Source of the DNA: WHSW01 sp963846165
Lineage (GTDB): Bacteria; Actinomycetota; Thermoleophilia; Solirubrobacterales; 70-9
Length of the DNA stretch: 64,000 nt
Direction of reading: 5' to 3'
Assembly: GCA_963846165.1 (NCBI GenBank)
Contig: CAWJUU010000009.1
Location: forward strand, 62,001 to 126,000
Shown here: one piece after another, positions 56,601-63,211 of the stretch
Layout of the letters: every line of letters starts with the position of its first letter
Position numbering within the stretch: the first letter of the stretch is position 1
Notes under the pieces: generated by a model
Database searches by the model: none
Seen by the model: the letters and a program-made list of their open reading frames with translations, nothing else
Told to the model about the DNA's origin: nothing
Position numbers and translations under genes: made by a program

Positions 56601-57123
56601 GTCGCTGGAGCTCGACCCGGAAGCGCTCGCGGCCGAAGGCGGCGAGTAGGCGGCCGGCGAGTGTCTGCGCGCGCTGCGGCTCGCCCCGCTCCCAGCTCCC
56701 GGCGACGGCACCGTCGCGAGCGCAGCCCGAGAGGCAGACCAACCCTTCGTTGCGCGCGAGCAGCGACTCGAGCGACAGCACGGGGGGGAGTGGATCGCGA
56801 TCAGGCCTCGGCCTGGTACCCGCGTGCGCCTCCGTCAACAATCCACACAAGTTCCCCCAGCCCGCCGCGCTCTCCACCAGGAGGGTCACGTGAAAGCCCG
56901 GCAGCTCGCCATCGGTGATCGTCAATTCGGCGCCGAGGATGGGGCGGATGCCGAGCGGGTCGCAGGCCTGGGCGAACTCCATCGCTCCGCAGACGTTGTC
57001 GTGGTCGGTGAGCGCGAAGGCGGGATAGCCGTATTCGGCGGCGGTGGCGGCGATCTCCTCGGGCAGTGAGGCGCCGTCGCCGAACGAGTAGGCGGAATGC
57101 GCGTGGAGCTCGACGTAGCTCAT
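53659..57123 (-). CDS. dnaE2: Error-prone DNA polymerase III alpha subunit (DnaE2/ImuC)
   Basis: Translesion polymerase of the ImuB-ImuC mutasome, 1154 aa. N-terminal PHP domain 'YVELHAHSAYSFGDGASLPEEIAATAAEYGYPAFALTDHDNVCGAMEF', polymerase core 'RGRGSSVSSVVCYLTGLSHVDPV' and catalytic 'MPDIDLDFPRDIRERLIPRVHERYG' (about 404-428). Then 'QHPGGMVLSTRPL', 'IDLLGLGMLSAVERCVE', 'QDQVIQVAMALAGFTAGEAEGLRRAMSRKR', 'FGFPKSHAAAFGLLAYQSTWLR'; an OB domain near 1000-1090. It lacks the long replicative tail, so it is DnaE2, not DnaE1. Residues encoded at 54571-54645 are a Ser/Gln/Ala insert from a repeat. Confidence 0.95.
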   Translation of the reverse strand: MSYVELHAHSAYSFGDGASLPEEIAATAAEYGYPAFALTDHDNVCGAMEFAQACDPLGIRPILGAELTITDGELPGFHVTLLVESAAGWGNLCGLLTEAHAGTRPRPDRDPLPPVLSLESLLARNEGLVCLSGCARDGAVAGSWERGEPQRAQTLAGRLLAAFGRERFRVELQRPLWRRDRARNRRLAELAERLGVATVATGNVHAHDRRRAALQDALVAVRMHATLEECEPERRGNASSVLVSPAEMAARFADHPEAVAETARLAERLRFDLCRELGYRYPGSEDPEADRTLAEICRGRLELRYEGMRERPEAERRLDEELRVIRGLGLSGFFLLHFDLLELAREVAAEVRDPDSARRLLPPGRGRGSSVSSVVCYLTGLSHVDPVRGGLFLGRFLNDEITEMPDIDLDFPRDIRERLIPRVHERYGRERAALVSAFASYRSRGAVRDLGKALGLPAGEIERVAGVADVYSRGDEIERDIAEAIGAGRAASERWRCLARLAREAWGLPRHISQHPGGMVLSTRPLTDLCPVQPAAMEGRQIVQWDKDSCADAGFLKIDLLGLGMLSAVERCVESIAEARGERIDLSRIPLDDPQTFEAIRAAETTGVFQIESRAQMQMLPRSLPETIDDVIVQVALVRPGPIQGGAVHPYLERRRLLREDPGYQVPYEHPSLEPILSDTLGAIVFQDQVIQVAMALAGFTAGEAEGLRRAMSRKRSEAALNAYGERFVTGAVGRGVERGLAERIFEQVRGFSGFGFPKSHAAAFGLLAYQSTWLRVHYGPELLCALFNEQPMGFYPPDSLTHEAQRRGIEVRSVDVNRSKVECTVEPAASSKQQAAVPDPAAASCELLAEPAVRIGLGYVKGIVEDEAGALVEERERSGNYRDLADLASRSGMGRDGLERLAWAGACESLGIAGDAARGSRPANGSAPRRDELWRLGIARGGERVRGRDHAQLALPLPLPAPPDLRPLDSWERIVADYASTGVTLGEHPVEVLRPELDDGLVRSDDLRLVGDRTAIRIAGLVVARQRPATAKGVVFMLLEDELGVANVIVPPPVYERCRLAVRTASFALVSGRLERRENVINVVADSVERLSVPAHGAGGEVRQIEPPAHRETGRDPDHADALPPAQVAAAGGGRAREIAAVAPPPHSFGRRG
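54571..54645. repeat. In-frame repeat insertion within dnaE2
   Basis: The coding sequence contains AGCTAGCAGCTCGCAGC and three tandem GCTTGCT units (54617-54637), with arms AGCAGCGG and CCGCTGCT that can form a hairpin. It encodes 'SSKQQAAVPDPAAASCELLA' on the dnaE2 strand, a low-complexity insert unlike the surrounding conserved sequence, yet the reading frame is kept. Confidence 0.55.
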
Positions 57124-57129
57124 CGTCTC

Positions 57130-57390
57130 TCAGGCTCGCTGCTCGAACCAGCGCCCGGCCTCCGGGGGCTCGGCCGGCTCGCGGAAGACGACGAGGTCGC
57201 AACCGTTGGTCAGCACGAGTTCGAAATAGCGCCTTTGCAGGGGTTTCGGCGTCCACCAGCGGTCTTCGACCAGCCAGTCCTCACGCACCGCTTCGACCGC
57301 GATTCCAGCGACGGCTCGCGGCGCGCCGTTCTCGCCGGCGACCACCTCGACCGGGCGCGGCCAATAGACCTGCGACCTGGGCCTAGCCAT
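57130..57390 (-). CDS. DUF6504-like small protein between imuB and dnaE2
   Basis: An 86-residue protein, 'VYWPRPVEVVAGENGAPRAVAGIAVEAVREDWLVEDRWWTPKPLQRRYFELVLTNGCDLVVFREP'. Short proteins with the 'RWW...RYFELVL...G..LVVFRD' pattern are regularly encoded between the Y-family polymerase and dnaE2 in actinobacteria (DUF6504). It overlaps the imuB stop by 8 nt and ends 6 nt before dnaE2, so it is strictly in the operon. It may contact ImuB/DnaE2; the function is not established. Confidence 0.78.
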   Translation of the reverse strand: MARPRSQVYWPRPVEVVAGENGAPRAVAGIAVEAVREDWLVEDRWWTPKPLQRRYFELVLTNGCDLVVFREPAEPPEAGRWFEQRA

Positions 57391-58594
57391 CGACCTTCCC
57401 CTCAGGGAACGGTGTCAGCAGCATTCGCCGCTCGGGCACGCGTGAGCGTGGGTCTACTTCGAGCACCTGCAGGACGGCATCGCGTCCGGCCGCGGCGCGC
57501 GCCTGGCGCACGGCCTCGGCGAGCCGGCCGCGGCGCTCGTCGGCGGGGGACGGTACGAGCGGCGCCTGATCGCCCGCCTCGGGCCCGAGCTCGAGTGCTC
57601 GCAGGCCGAGCCCCGAAGCCGGCCCCGGCAACTCGCCGAGCCGTGGCTCGAGCGCCAGCCGCAGCCGCTCGGCGCTCGCGGTGGCGCTTCGCAGCGTGAC
57701 CTCTGAGCGCCACCCCCCGCCGGCGGCGAGTCGCGCTTCGAGCCGCAAGCGGCGGATCGTCCTCGCGGCCCGCTCCGGGTGGGCGAGCAGCCGCTCGACC
57801 AGGAGCGCCAGCGCCCGCTCGAGCTGCTGGCCCGACGCTGCCTCGGGCAGCCCCAGTCGCTCGACCAGCTCCTCGCGCACCCGGCGGAGGCGAAGCGGTT
57901 CGTCGGCGCCGCGCGCCAGCCGCAGCGCCCGCAGGCCCGGATCGCCGAAGCGGTCGGCGACCGCCTCGGCGGGCAGCACCGCGAGCTCGCCGAGTGTCCG
58001 CACCCCGAGGCGCTCCAAGGTGTCGGGCACGCTCGCACCATCCCATTCGTCGCCGAGTCGCTCGCGCAGGGCAGCGACGGGCAGCCCCGCGATCAGTCGC
58101 CTCGCCGCGGCCTCCGAGACGATCAGCGCCGGCCGGCGGGCGCGCATCCGCATCGCCGCTGCGTGGGCGCAGAGCCGGTTCGGCCCGGCGCCGAACCGCG
58201 CCGGCGGCCCGAGCTCCGAGCGCGCCCGGGCAAGCACCGCTCCGGGTCCTCCGCAGACGCCGCGCAGCGGCTCGACCGCGAAGAAGGCCTCGCCGGGACG
58301 CGCCGGCTCGACCGCGGCACCGATCGCCTCGAGCCTGCGCAGCGAGTCCTCCCAGGCGGCCTCGGCCCGAACCGGGTCGGCCGCCACCAGCGCCAGGGCG
58401 GGACAGCGCGAGAGAGCCTCGGCGAGCCGCATCCCTGCCCGGACCCCGAACGCCTCCGCCGCCCCGGAGGCCTCGCCGACGACCTGCGGGCCACCTGGCT
58501 CGGGGGCCAGCGCGACCGGCCGCCCGATCAGCTCACGCCGATCCCCCAGGGCGGTGGTGAGCGAGAGGCGGGGGATGAGCGCGCATGTCAGCAA
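57383..58594 (-). CDS. imuB: Y-family polymerase-like protein ImuB (catalytically degenerate)
   Basis: 403 aa. Layout matches Y-family polymerases: palm start 'LTCALIPRLSLTTALGDRRELIGRPVALAPEPGGPQVVGEASGAAEAFGVRAGMRLAEALSRCPAL', the HhH-type 'LERLGVRTLGELAVLPAEAVADRFGDPGLRALRLARG' (about 190-227) and a little-finger domain. The catalytic acids are gone: the usual DxDxFF is 'IPRLSL' and the S-x-DE motif is 'PGEAFFAV'. This identifies the non-catalytic scaffold ImuB, which bridges DnaE2 and the beta clamp. TTG start at 58594, 7 nt from a LexA box. Confidence 0.87.
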   Translation of the reverse strand: MLTCALIPRLSLTTALGDRRELIGRPVALAPEPGGPQVVGEASGAAEAFGVRAGMRLAEALSRCPALALVAADPVRAEAAWEDSLRRLEAIGAAVEPARPGEAFFAVEPLRGVCGGPGAVLARARSELGPPARFGAGPNRLCAHAAAMRMRARRPALIVSEAAARRLIAGLPVAALRERLGDEWDGASVPDTLERLGVRTLGELAVLPAEAVADRFGDPGLRALRLARGADEPLRLRRVREELVERLGLPEAASGQQLERALALLVERLLAHPERAARTIRRLRLEARLAAGGGWRSEVTLRSATASAERLRLALEPRLGELPGPASGLGLRALELGPEAGDQAPLVPSPADERRGRLAEAVRQARAAAGRDAVLQVLEVDPRSRVPERRMLLTPFPEGKVDG

Positions 58595-58600
58595 CTGGAA

Positions 58601-58617
58601 TCGAACACATGTTCGTA
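58601..58617. promoter_or_regulatory. LexA (SOS) box upstream of imuB
   Basis: TCGAACACATGTTCGTA contains CGAAC-N4-GTTCG, the actinobacterial SOS box, perfectly symmetric in its arms. It ends 7 nt before the imuB start, so LexA binding would block transcription or ribosome loading directly. It lies 58 nt from the ATG of the divergent lipoprotein gene. Confidence 0.85.
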
Positions 58618-58674
58618 TAGAGCACGACGGATGTCAAGCTGGATTGGAGCCCTCGTCAGAATTGGCTCAAGAGA

Positions 58675-59178
58675 ATGCGCAGGCAGACACCGATCCTCGT
58701 CCTCGCCGCTGCTGTGGTCGCGCTGTCCGCCTGCGGGGGGAGCGAGGAGCCCGAGCCAGCCCCGGATCCCTCTGAGGCGCAGGCAACCGAGATCCCAGGC
58801 GACGCCGACCCCGACGATGTCCGCGTCATCGACCAGTGGGCGACGGCACTGAGAGAGGGTGACGTCAGCGGCGCGGCGCAATTCTTCGCCATCCCGAGCG
58901 TGGCCGAGAACGGTCCCATCGTGGTCAGGATCCGCAATCTCGGCGACGCGCGCCTGTTCAACGCTTCGCTGCCCTGCGGGGCGGAGCTGGTCCGGGCCAC
59001 CGCGGAGGGCGATTTCACGATCGCCACCTTCAGGCTCACCGAGCGCCCCGGGGCAGGCACGTGCGGCTCCGGAACCGGCGCCACGGCGCAGACCGCGTTC
59101 GTGATCGAGAGCTCGAAGATCGCCGAGTGGCGCCGCGTCGGCGTCGGCGGCGAGCAGGCGCCAAGCCGCTCGATATAG
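58675..59178 (+). CDS. Putative lipoprotein
   Basis: A 167-residue protein with a lipoprotein signal 'RRQTPILVLAAAVVALSACGG' (lipobox LSAC, Cys near 19), an acidic Pro-rich linker, then a compact domain 'DVRVIDQWATALREGDVSGAAQFFAIPSVAENGPIVVRI' to 'TAFVIESSKIAEWRRV' of the NTF2-like kind. Two Cys (LPCGAEL, GTCGSG) may pair. Function unknown. Divergent from imuB; precedes the livK gene on the same strand by 66 nt. Confidence 0.8.
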   Translation: MRRQTPILVLAAAVVALSACGGSEEPEPAPDPSEAQATEIPGDADPDDVRVIDQWATALREGDVSGAAQFFAIPSVAENGPIVVRIRNLGDARLFNASLPCGAELVRATAEGDFTIATFRLTERPGAGTCGSGTGATAQTAFVIESSKIAEWRRVGVGGEQAPSRSI

Positions 59179-59244
59179 CATGGGCATGTCGGGGGCCGAC
59201 GCCGGCCTCCGCAACGTGTCTTGGTTTCCGAGAGAGGAGTTTTC

Positions 59245-60549
59245 ATGAGAAGGATCAGGCTGGCTTTGCTCGCCCTTGCGGTGGCTGGCTTGTCGATCTT
59301 CGCCGTCGCCTGTGGTGACGATGACGAGTCGACGACGAGCGACGGAGGTGGCGGCGAGACCTCGCTCGACATGACGATCGGCGTCTCGCTGCCACTGAGC
59401 GGCGACCTCGCGGACTTCGGCCCGCCCGGCGAGAAGGCCGCGGACCTGGCGTTCTCAGAGATCAACGCCGCGATCGAGGAGGTCGGCGCCGACCACACGA
59501 TCGAGGCCGCCAAGGAGGACAACTGCGGGGCGGCCGATCCGCAGTGCGCCGTGCAGGCGCAGCGCAAGCTGGCGACTTCCGACGGCGCGAGCTGCATCTC
59601 GGGCCCGTGGGGCTCTGCCGACGTGGTCCCGAGCGGCGAGTCGGTTTCAATTCCCGAGGAAGTCCCGCTGATCTCACCGTCGGCGACCGGGGACGAGATC
59701 ACGGGACTCGACGACGACGGCTTCGTCAGCCGGACGTCACCGCCTGACTCGTTCCAGGGCCCGACGCTGTCCACGTACCTGGTCGAAGAGGCGCTCAAGG
59801 GTGCCGAGGGCAAGACGATCAACATCGGCGCTCGCAACGACACCTACGGGACCGGCCTGGCGCAGACGTTCAGAGACGCCTGGGAAGAGGCCGGGGGTGA
59901 GATCGGCGAGGAGGTCATCTACGACATCGACCTGCCGAACTACGACACCGAGGCCGACCAGATCGTTTCCGGCAATCCGGACGGGATCGTGATCATCGAC
60001 TTCCCGGAGACCTACAACAAGGTCGGCCCCGCGCTCGTGCGGACCGGGAACTACGACACGGCCACCACGTTTGTCACCGACGGCCTGATCACCGACCTGG
60101 CCGACGCCGGTGAGGAGGCGGTCAACGGACTGCGCGGCACCGCGCCGGGCGCGCCCGATGACGAGACCCAGGCCCAGGCGTTCGACGCCGCATACAAGGC
60201 GGCTGAGCCGAAGGACGTCGACCGGTTGACGTTCGACGCGCAGACCTTCGACTCCGTCGTCCTCTGCTACCTGGCGGCGGTCGCCGCCGGGTCGACCGAG
60301 GGCGCCGACATCGCGCCCGAGATCGGGCCGGTGAGCGGTCCGCCCGGTGATCAGTACACCTGGGAGGAGCTGCCCGCCGCGATCGAGGCGCTGCAGAACG
60401 GCGACGACATCGACTACGAGGGCGCTGCCGGCGCACTCGACATCGACGAGAACGGTGATGCGACCGCCGGCGTCTATGACCTCTACGAGTTCAAGGGCAC
60501 CGCGCCCGAGCCCGTGGACGAGGTCGAGGTGGCGGCCCCGGGCACCTGA
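59245..60549 (+). CDS. Branched-chain amino acid ABC transporter substrate-binding lipoprotein
   Basis: LivK/LivJ-type periplasmic-binding-fold protein, 434 aa. Lipoprotein signal 'LALLALAVAGLSIFAVACGDDDE' (lipobox VAC). Then the type I fold: 'DMTIGVSLPLSGDLADFGPPGEKAADLAFSEINA', 'CISGPWGSADVVPSGESVSIPEEVPLISPSAT', 'NIGARNDTYGTGLAQTFRDAWEEAGGEI', 'PDGIVIIDFPETYNKVGPALVRTG', 'TFDAQTFDSVVLCYLAAVAAG'. ATG at 59245 follows the ribosome-binding site GAGAGGAG; an upstream TTG at 59221 is less likely. Convergent with the transporter genes, probably serving them. Confidence 0.92.
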   Translation: MRRIRLALLALAVAGLSIFAVACGDDDESTTSDGGGGETSLDMTIGVSLPLSGDLADFGPPGEKAADLAFSEINAAIEEVGADHTIEAAKEDNCGAADPQCAVQAQRKLATSDGASCISGPWGSADVVPSGESVSIPEEVPLISPSATGDEITGLDDDGFVSRTSPPDSFQGPTLSTYLVEEALKGAEGKTINIGARNDTYGTGLAQTFRDAWEEAGGEIGEEVIYDIDLPNYDTEADQIVSGNPDGIVIIDFPETYNKVGPALVRTGNYDTATTFVTDGLITDLADAGEEAVNGLRGTAPGAPDDETQAQAFDAAYKAAEPKDVDRLTFDAQTFDSVVLCYLAAVAAGSTEGADIAPEIGPVSGPPGDQYTWEELPAAIEALQNGDDIDYEGAAGALDIDENGDATAGVYDLYEFKGTAPEPVDEVEVAAPGT

Positions 60550-60589
60550 CCCGGTAGCCACCGGCGCGCGAGCGCCGCAGCCGTACGGG

Positions 60590-60614
60590 CGGCCGGGGCC
60601 TTCGGGCTCCGGCC
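60590..60614. terminator. Bidirectional terminator between binding-protein gene and livF
   Basis: CGGCCGGGGCC-TTCG-GGCTCCGGCCG forms a stem of about 11 bp (one G-U) with a TTCG loop. It lies between two convergent stop codons (60549 and 60638), which suits a shared terminator. No T-run. Confidence 0.65.
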
Positions 60615-60637
60615 GCTTCGCGTAGCCGGCGGCGCGG

Positions 60638-61399
60638 CTACTCGGGCCCCGCGTCGGCCGCGTCGATGCGCGCGGTGCCGCCGAGGTAGAGCTCGGCGAC
60701 CTTGGGGTCGTCGAGCAGCTCCTGGCCAGGCCCTTCGAACCGGTCCTTGCCGAGGTCGAGGACGTAGCCGCGGTCGGACATCGCCAGCGCCCGGCGGGCG
60801 TTTTGCTCGACCATCATCACCGTCACCCCGGCCTGGTTGACCTCCCGCGTCTTCTCGAAGATCGCGTCGACGAAGGCGGGCGCCAGGCCGGCGGAGGGCT
60901 CGTCGAGCAGGAGCAGGTGTGGGTCCGGCATCAGCGCCTTCGCCATCGCCACCATCTGGCGCTCGCCGCCGCTCATCGTCCCCGCGGCCTGCGTTGGCCG
61001 CTCGCCGAGCCGCGGGAAGAGCTCGTACATGAGCTCCTTCTGGTCGGCAGTCCGCGAGCGGTCGAGCGAGCCCATCTCGAGGTTCTCCTCGACGGTGAGG
61101 GTGGGGAAGACGTTGTCGAGCTGGGGGACATAGCTGAGCCCGAGCCGGGTGATGTCGTGCGGCCGGCGGCCAGAGATCTCGTCGCCGCGGAACTCGATTC
61201 GCCCCTCGCGCGGATGCAGGAGGCCGAAGATCGTCTTGATCAGGGTCGACTTGCCCGCCCCGTTGGGCCCCACGATGGTCACGATCTCGCCCTCGCGAAC
61301 GTTGATCGAGACGCCGTTGAGGATGTCTGCCTCGGGGATGTAGCCGGCGATCACGCCTTCGGTGCTCAGTACCACCTCGCCGCCGGTCTCCGAGTTCAT
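60638..61399 (-). CDS. livF: BCAA ABC transporter ATP-binding protein LivF
   Basis: 253 aa. Walker A 'IVGPNGAGKSTLIKTIFG' (about 42-59), Q-loop 'GLSYVPQLDNVFPTLTVEENLEMGSL', signature 'GTMSGGERQMVAMAKALM', Walker B 'LLLLDEPSAGLAPAFVDAIFE', H-loop variant 'MMVEQNARRAL' (Gln-Asn in place of His, normal for LivF). Last gene of livH-livM-livG-livF; its ATG overlaps the livG stop. Confidence 0.94.
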   Translation of the reverse strand: MNSETGGEVVLSTEGVIAGYIPEADILNGVSINVREGEIVTIVGPNGAGKSTLIKTIFGLLHPREGRIEFRGDEISGRRPHDITRLGLSYVPQLDNVFPTLTVEENLEMGSLDRSRTADQKELMYELFPRLGERPTQAAGTMSGGERQMVAMAKALMPDPHLLLLDEPSAGLAPAFVDAIFEKTREVNQAGVTVMMVEQNARRALAMSDRGYVLDLGKDRFEGPGQELLDDPKVAELYLGGTARIDAADAGPE

Positions 61400-62235
61400 G
61401 ACGAGGCCCCCTTGCCGTTCCCGCCGCCGCCGAGGTAGGCGTCGATCACGGCCCGGTCGGAGCGGACCTGGTGCGGCTCGCCGTCGGCGATCACCGCGCC
61501 CTCCGCCATCACGATCACCCGGTCGGAGTGGTTCATGACCACCTCCATGTCGTGCTCGATGAACAGGAAGGTGACCCCCTGCTCGGCGCGCAGGCGCTGC
61601 ATGTGGTCGAGCAGCCGCCGCCCCAGGGTGGGGTTGATGCCCGCCATCGGCTCGTCCAGGAGCAGGAACCGCGGCTGCGCCATCAGCGCCCGCGCCAGCT
61701 CGAGCAGCTTGCGCTGCCCGCCGGAGAGCGTTCCGGCGTACTCGTCCGCGAGCCGGGCGAGGTTGAAGACGTCGAGCAGCTCCATCGCCTGCTCGTGGGC
61801 CTCGCGCTCGCGCTCGCGCCAGCCGAACGGGCGAAAGACCACGTTCGCCAGGCGCTCGCCCGGCTGGTCGGGTGCGGCGAGCATCATGTTGTCGATCACC
61901 GGCATCGCCGCCAGCGCCTTGGTGATCTGAAACGTCCGCACCATCCCGAGGCGGGCGATCATGTACGGAGGCCGGCCCTGGACCTCGCGCCCGTCGAACA
62001 CAGCCCGGCCCCTGTCGGGCCGGTAGAAGCCGGTGATCAGGTTGAAAAAGGTGGTCTTGCCGGCGCCGTTCGGCCCGATCAGCGCGGTGATCGAGCCCTC
62101 GTTGACGTCCATCGTCGCGCCGCGGACGGCCTGGATGCCGCCGAAGCGCTTGTGGATCTCGGTGGCCTCGAAGAGCCTGCGGCCGTTGGCGGGCGCAGGG
62201 GTGGCGGCGGTCGGCGTCACCGGAGCGTCAGTCAC
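61396..62235 (-). CDS. livG: BCAA ABC transporter ATP-binding protein LivG
   Basis: 279 aa. 'EATEIHKRFGGIQAVRGATMDV', Walker A 'LIGPNGAGKTTFFNLITGFYRP' (about 52-73), 'MVRTFQITKALAAMPVIDNMMLA', signature 'GTLSGGQRKLLELARALM', Walker B 'FLLLDEPMAGINPTLGRRLLDHM', H-loop 'FLFIEHDMEVVM'. The YADR-type loop typical of LivG is present. Overlaps livM by 8 nt and livF by 4 nt. Confidence 0.95.
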   Translation of the reverse strand: MTDAPVTPTAATPAPANGRRLFEATEIHKRFGGIQAVRGATMDVNEGSITALIGPNGAGKTTFFNLITGFYRPDRGRAVFDGREVQGRPPYMIARLGMVRTFQITKALAAMPVIDNMMLAAPDQPGERLANVVFRPFGWREREREAHEQAMELLDVFNLARLADEYAGTLSGGQRKLLELARALMAQPRFLLLDEPMAGINPTLGRRLLDHMQRLRAEQGVTFLFIEHDMEVVMNHSDRVIVMAEGAVIADGEPHQVRSDRAVIDAYLGGGGNGKGASS

Positions 62236-63211
62236 CGAGGACCATCTCCTCCCGCTTGCCGAACGCGCCCTGCGGCCGGAACGCCATCAGCCCGATCAAA
62301 ACGAGCCCGAGGATGATGAACCGAAGCGCGGCGATCTTCGTCTCCGACAACGGCAGCTCGAGGAAGCGCAGCCCCTCGAGCACGGTCCACATGATGATCG
62401 CGCCGATCGCCACGCCCCAGTAGTTGGCCAGGCCGCCGAGCAGGAGGACGACGTAGCCGATGAAGGTGACGAGGGGCTGGAACTCGTCGGGGACGACGAA
62501 CTTGAGGTTGAGCGCGAGCAGGAAACCCGCCAGCGCCCCGGTCGTCGCCGCGAGCGCCAGCGACTGGAGCTTGTAGGAGAACGCGTTCTTGCCCAGCGCC
62601 CTGGCCGCGTCCTCGTCCTCGCGCACGGCTCGCAGGACGCGCCCCCACGGCGTGCGCTGGATGCGCGTGAAGACAAACATCAGCAGGATCGCCAGCCCCC
62701 AGGTGACCAGAAACAGCGGGAACTGGGCGGGAACGTCGGTCCATCCGAGGTCGACGATGAACTCCTCGATCGACTCCGAGATCGAGTCCCAGCTGTCGTC
62801 GAAGCCGAAGATCCCCTGGGCACCGTTGGTGAGGTCGCGGGCGTTGAGCGCGACCAGGCGGATCGCCTCCGCCGCAGCGATGGTGACGATCGCGAAGTAG
62901 TCGGCCCGCAGCCGCAGCGACGGCAGCCCGATGAGCAGGCCGAAGCCGACCGCGACGGCGATCGCGACCGGCAGGCTGAGCCAGAAGTTCCAGCCCTCCT
63001 CGGCGGTCAGGATCGCCATCGTATAGGCGCCGATCGCCATGAACCCGACCTGGCCGAAGTTCTGGATCCCGGTGAAGCCGACGTTCATCTGCAGGCCGGT
63101 CGAAAAGACGACGTAGATCCCGGCGATCACCCCGACCGATGTCCAGAACTCGAGATCGGTGAACGCCTCGAACGAGACCGCGAGCTGGAACACCTGTAGC
63201 GGGTCGCTCAT
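62228..63211 (-). CDS. livM: BCAA ABC transporter permease LivM
   Basis: 327 aa, about nine helices. 'VFSTGLQMNVGFTGIQNFGQVGFMAIGAYTMAIL' is the LivM signature near residues 35-68, then 'GLLIGLPSLRLRADYFAIVTIAAAEAIRLV', the coupling helix 'IQRTPWGRVLRAVREDEDAARALGKNAFSYKLQSLALAATTGALAGFLLAL' (EAA-like) and 'YWGVAIGAIIMWTVLEGLRF'. ATG at 63211 overlaps the livH stop (ATGA), which fixes the start; the frame is open further upstream but that part is livH antiphase. Confidence 0.94.
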   Translation of the reverse strand: MSDPLQVFQLAVSFEAFTDLEFWTSVGVIAGIYVVFSTGLQMNVGFTGIQNFGQVGFMAIGAYTMAILTAEEGWNFWLSLPVAIAVAVGFGLLIGLPSLRLRADYFAIVTIAAAEAIRLVALNARDLTNGAQGIFGFDDSWDSISESIEEFIVDLGWTDVPAQFPLFLVTWGLAILLMFVFTRIQRTPWGRVLRAVREDEDAARALGKNAFSYKLQSLALAATTGALAGFLLALNLKFVVPDEFQPLVTFIGYVVLLLGGLANYWGVAIGAIIMWTVLEGLRFLELPLSETKIAALRFIILGLVLIGLMAFRPQGAFGKREEMVLGD

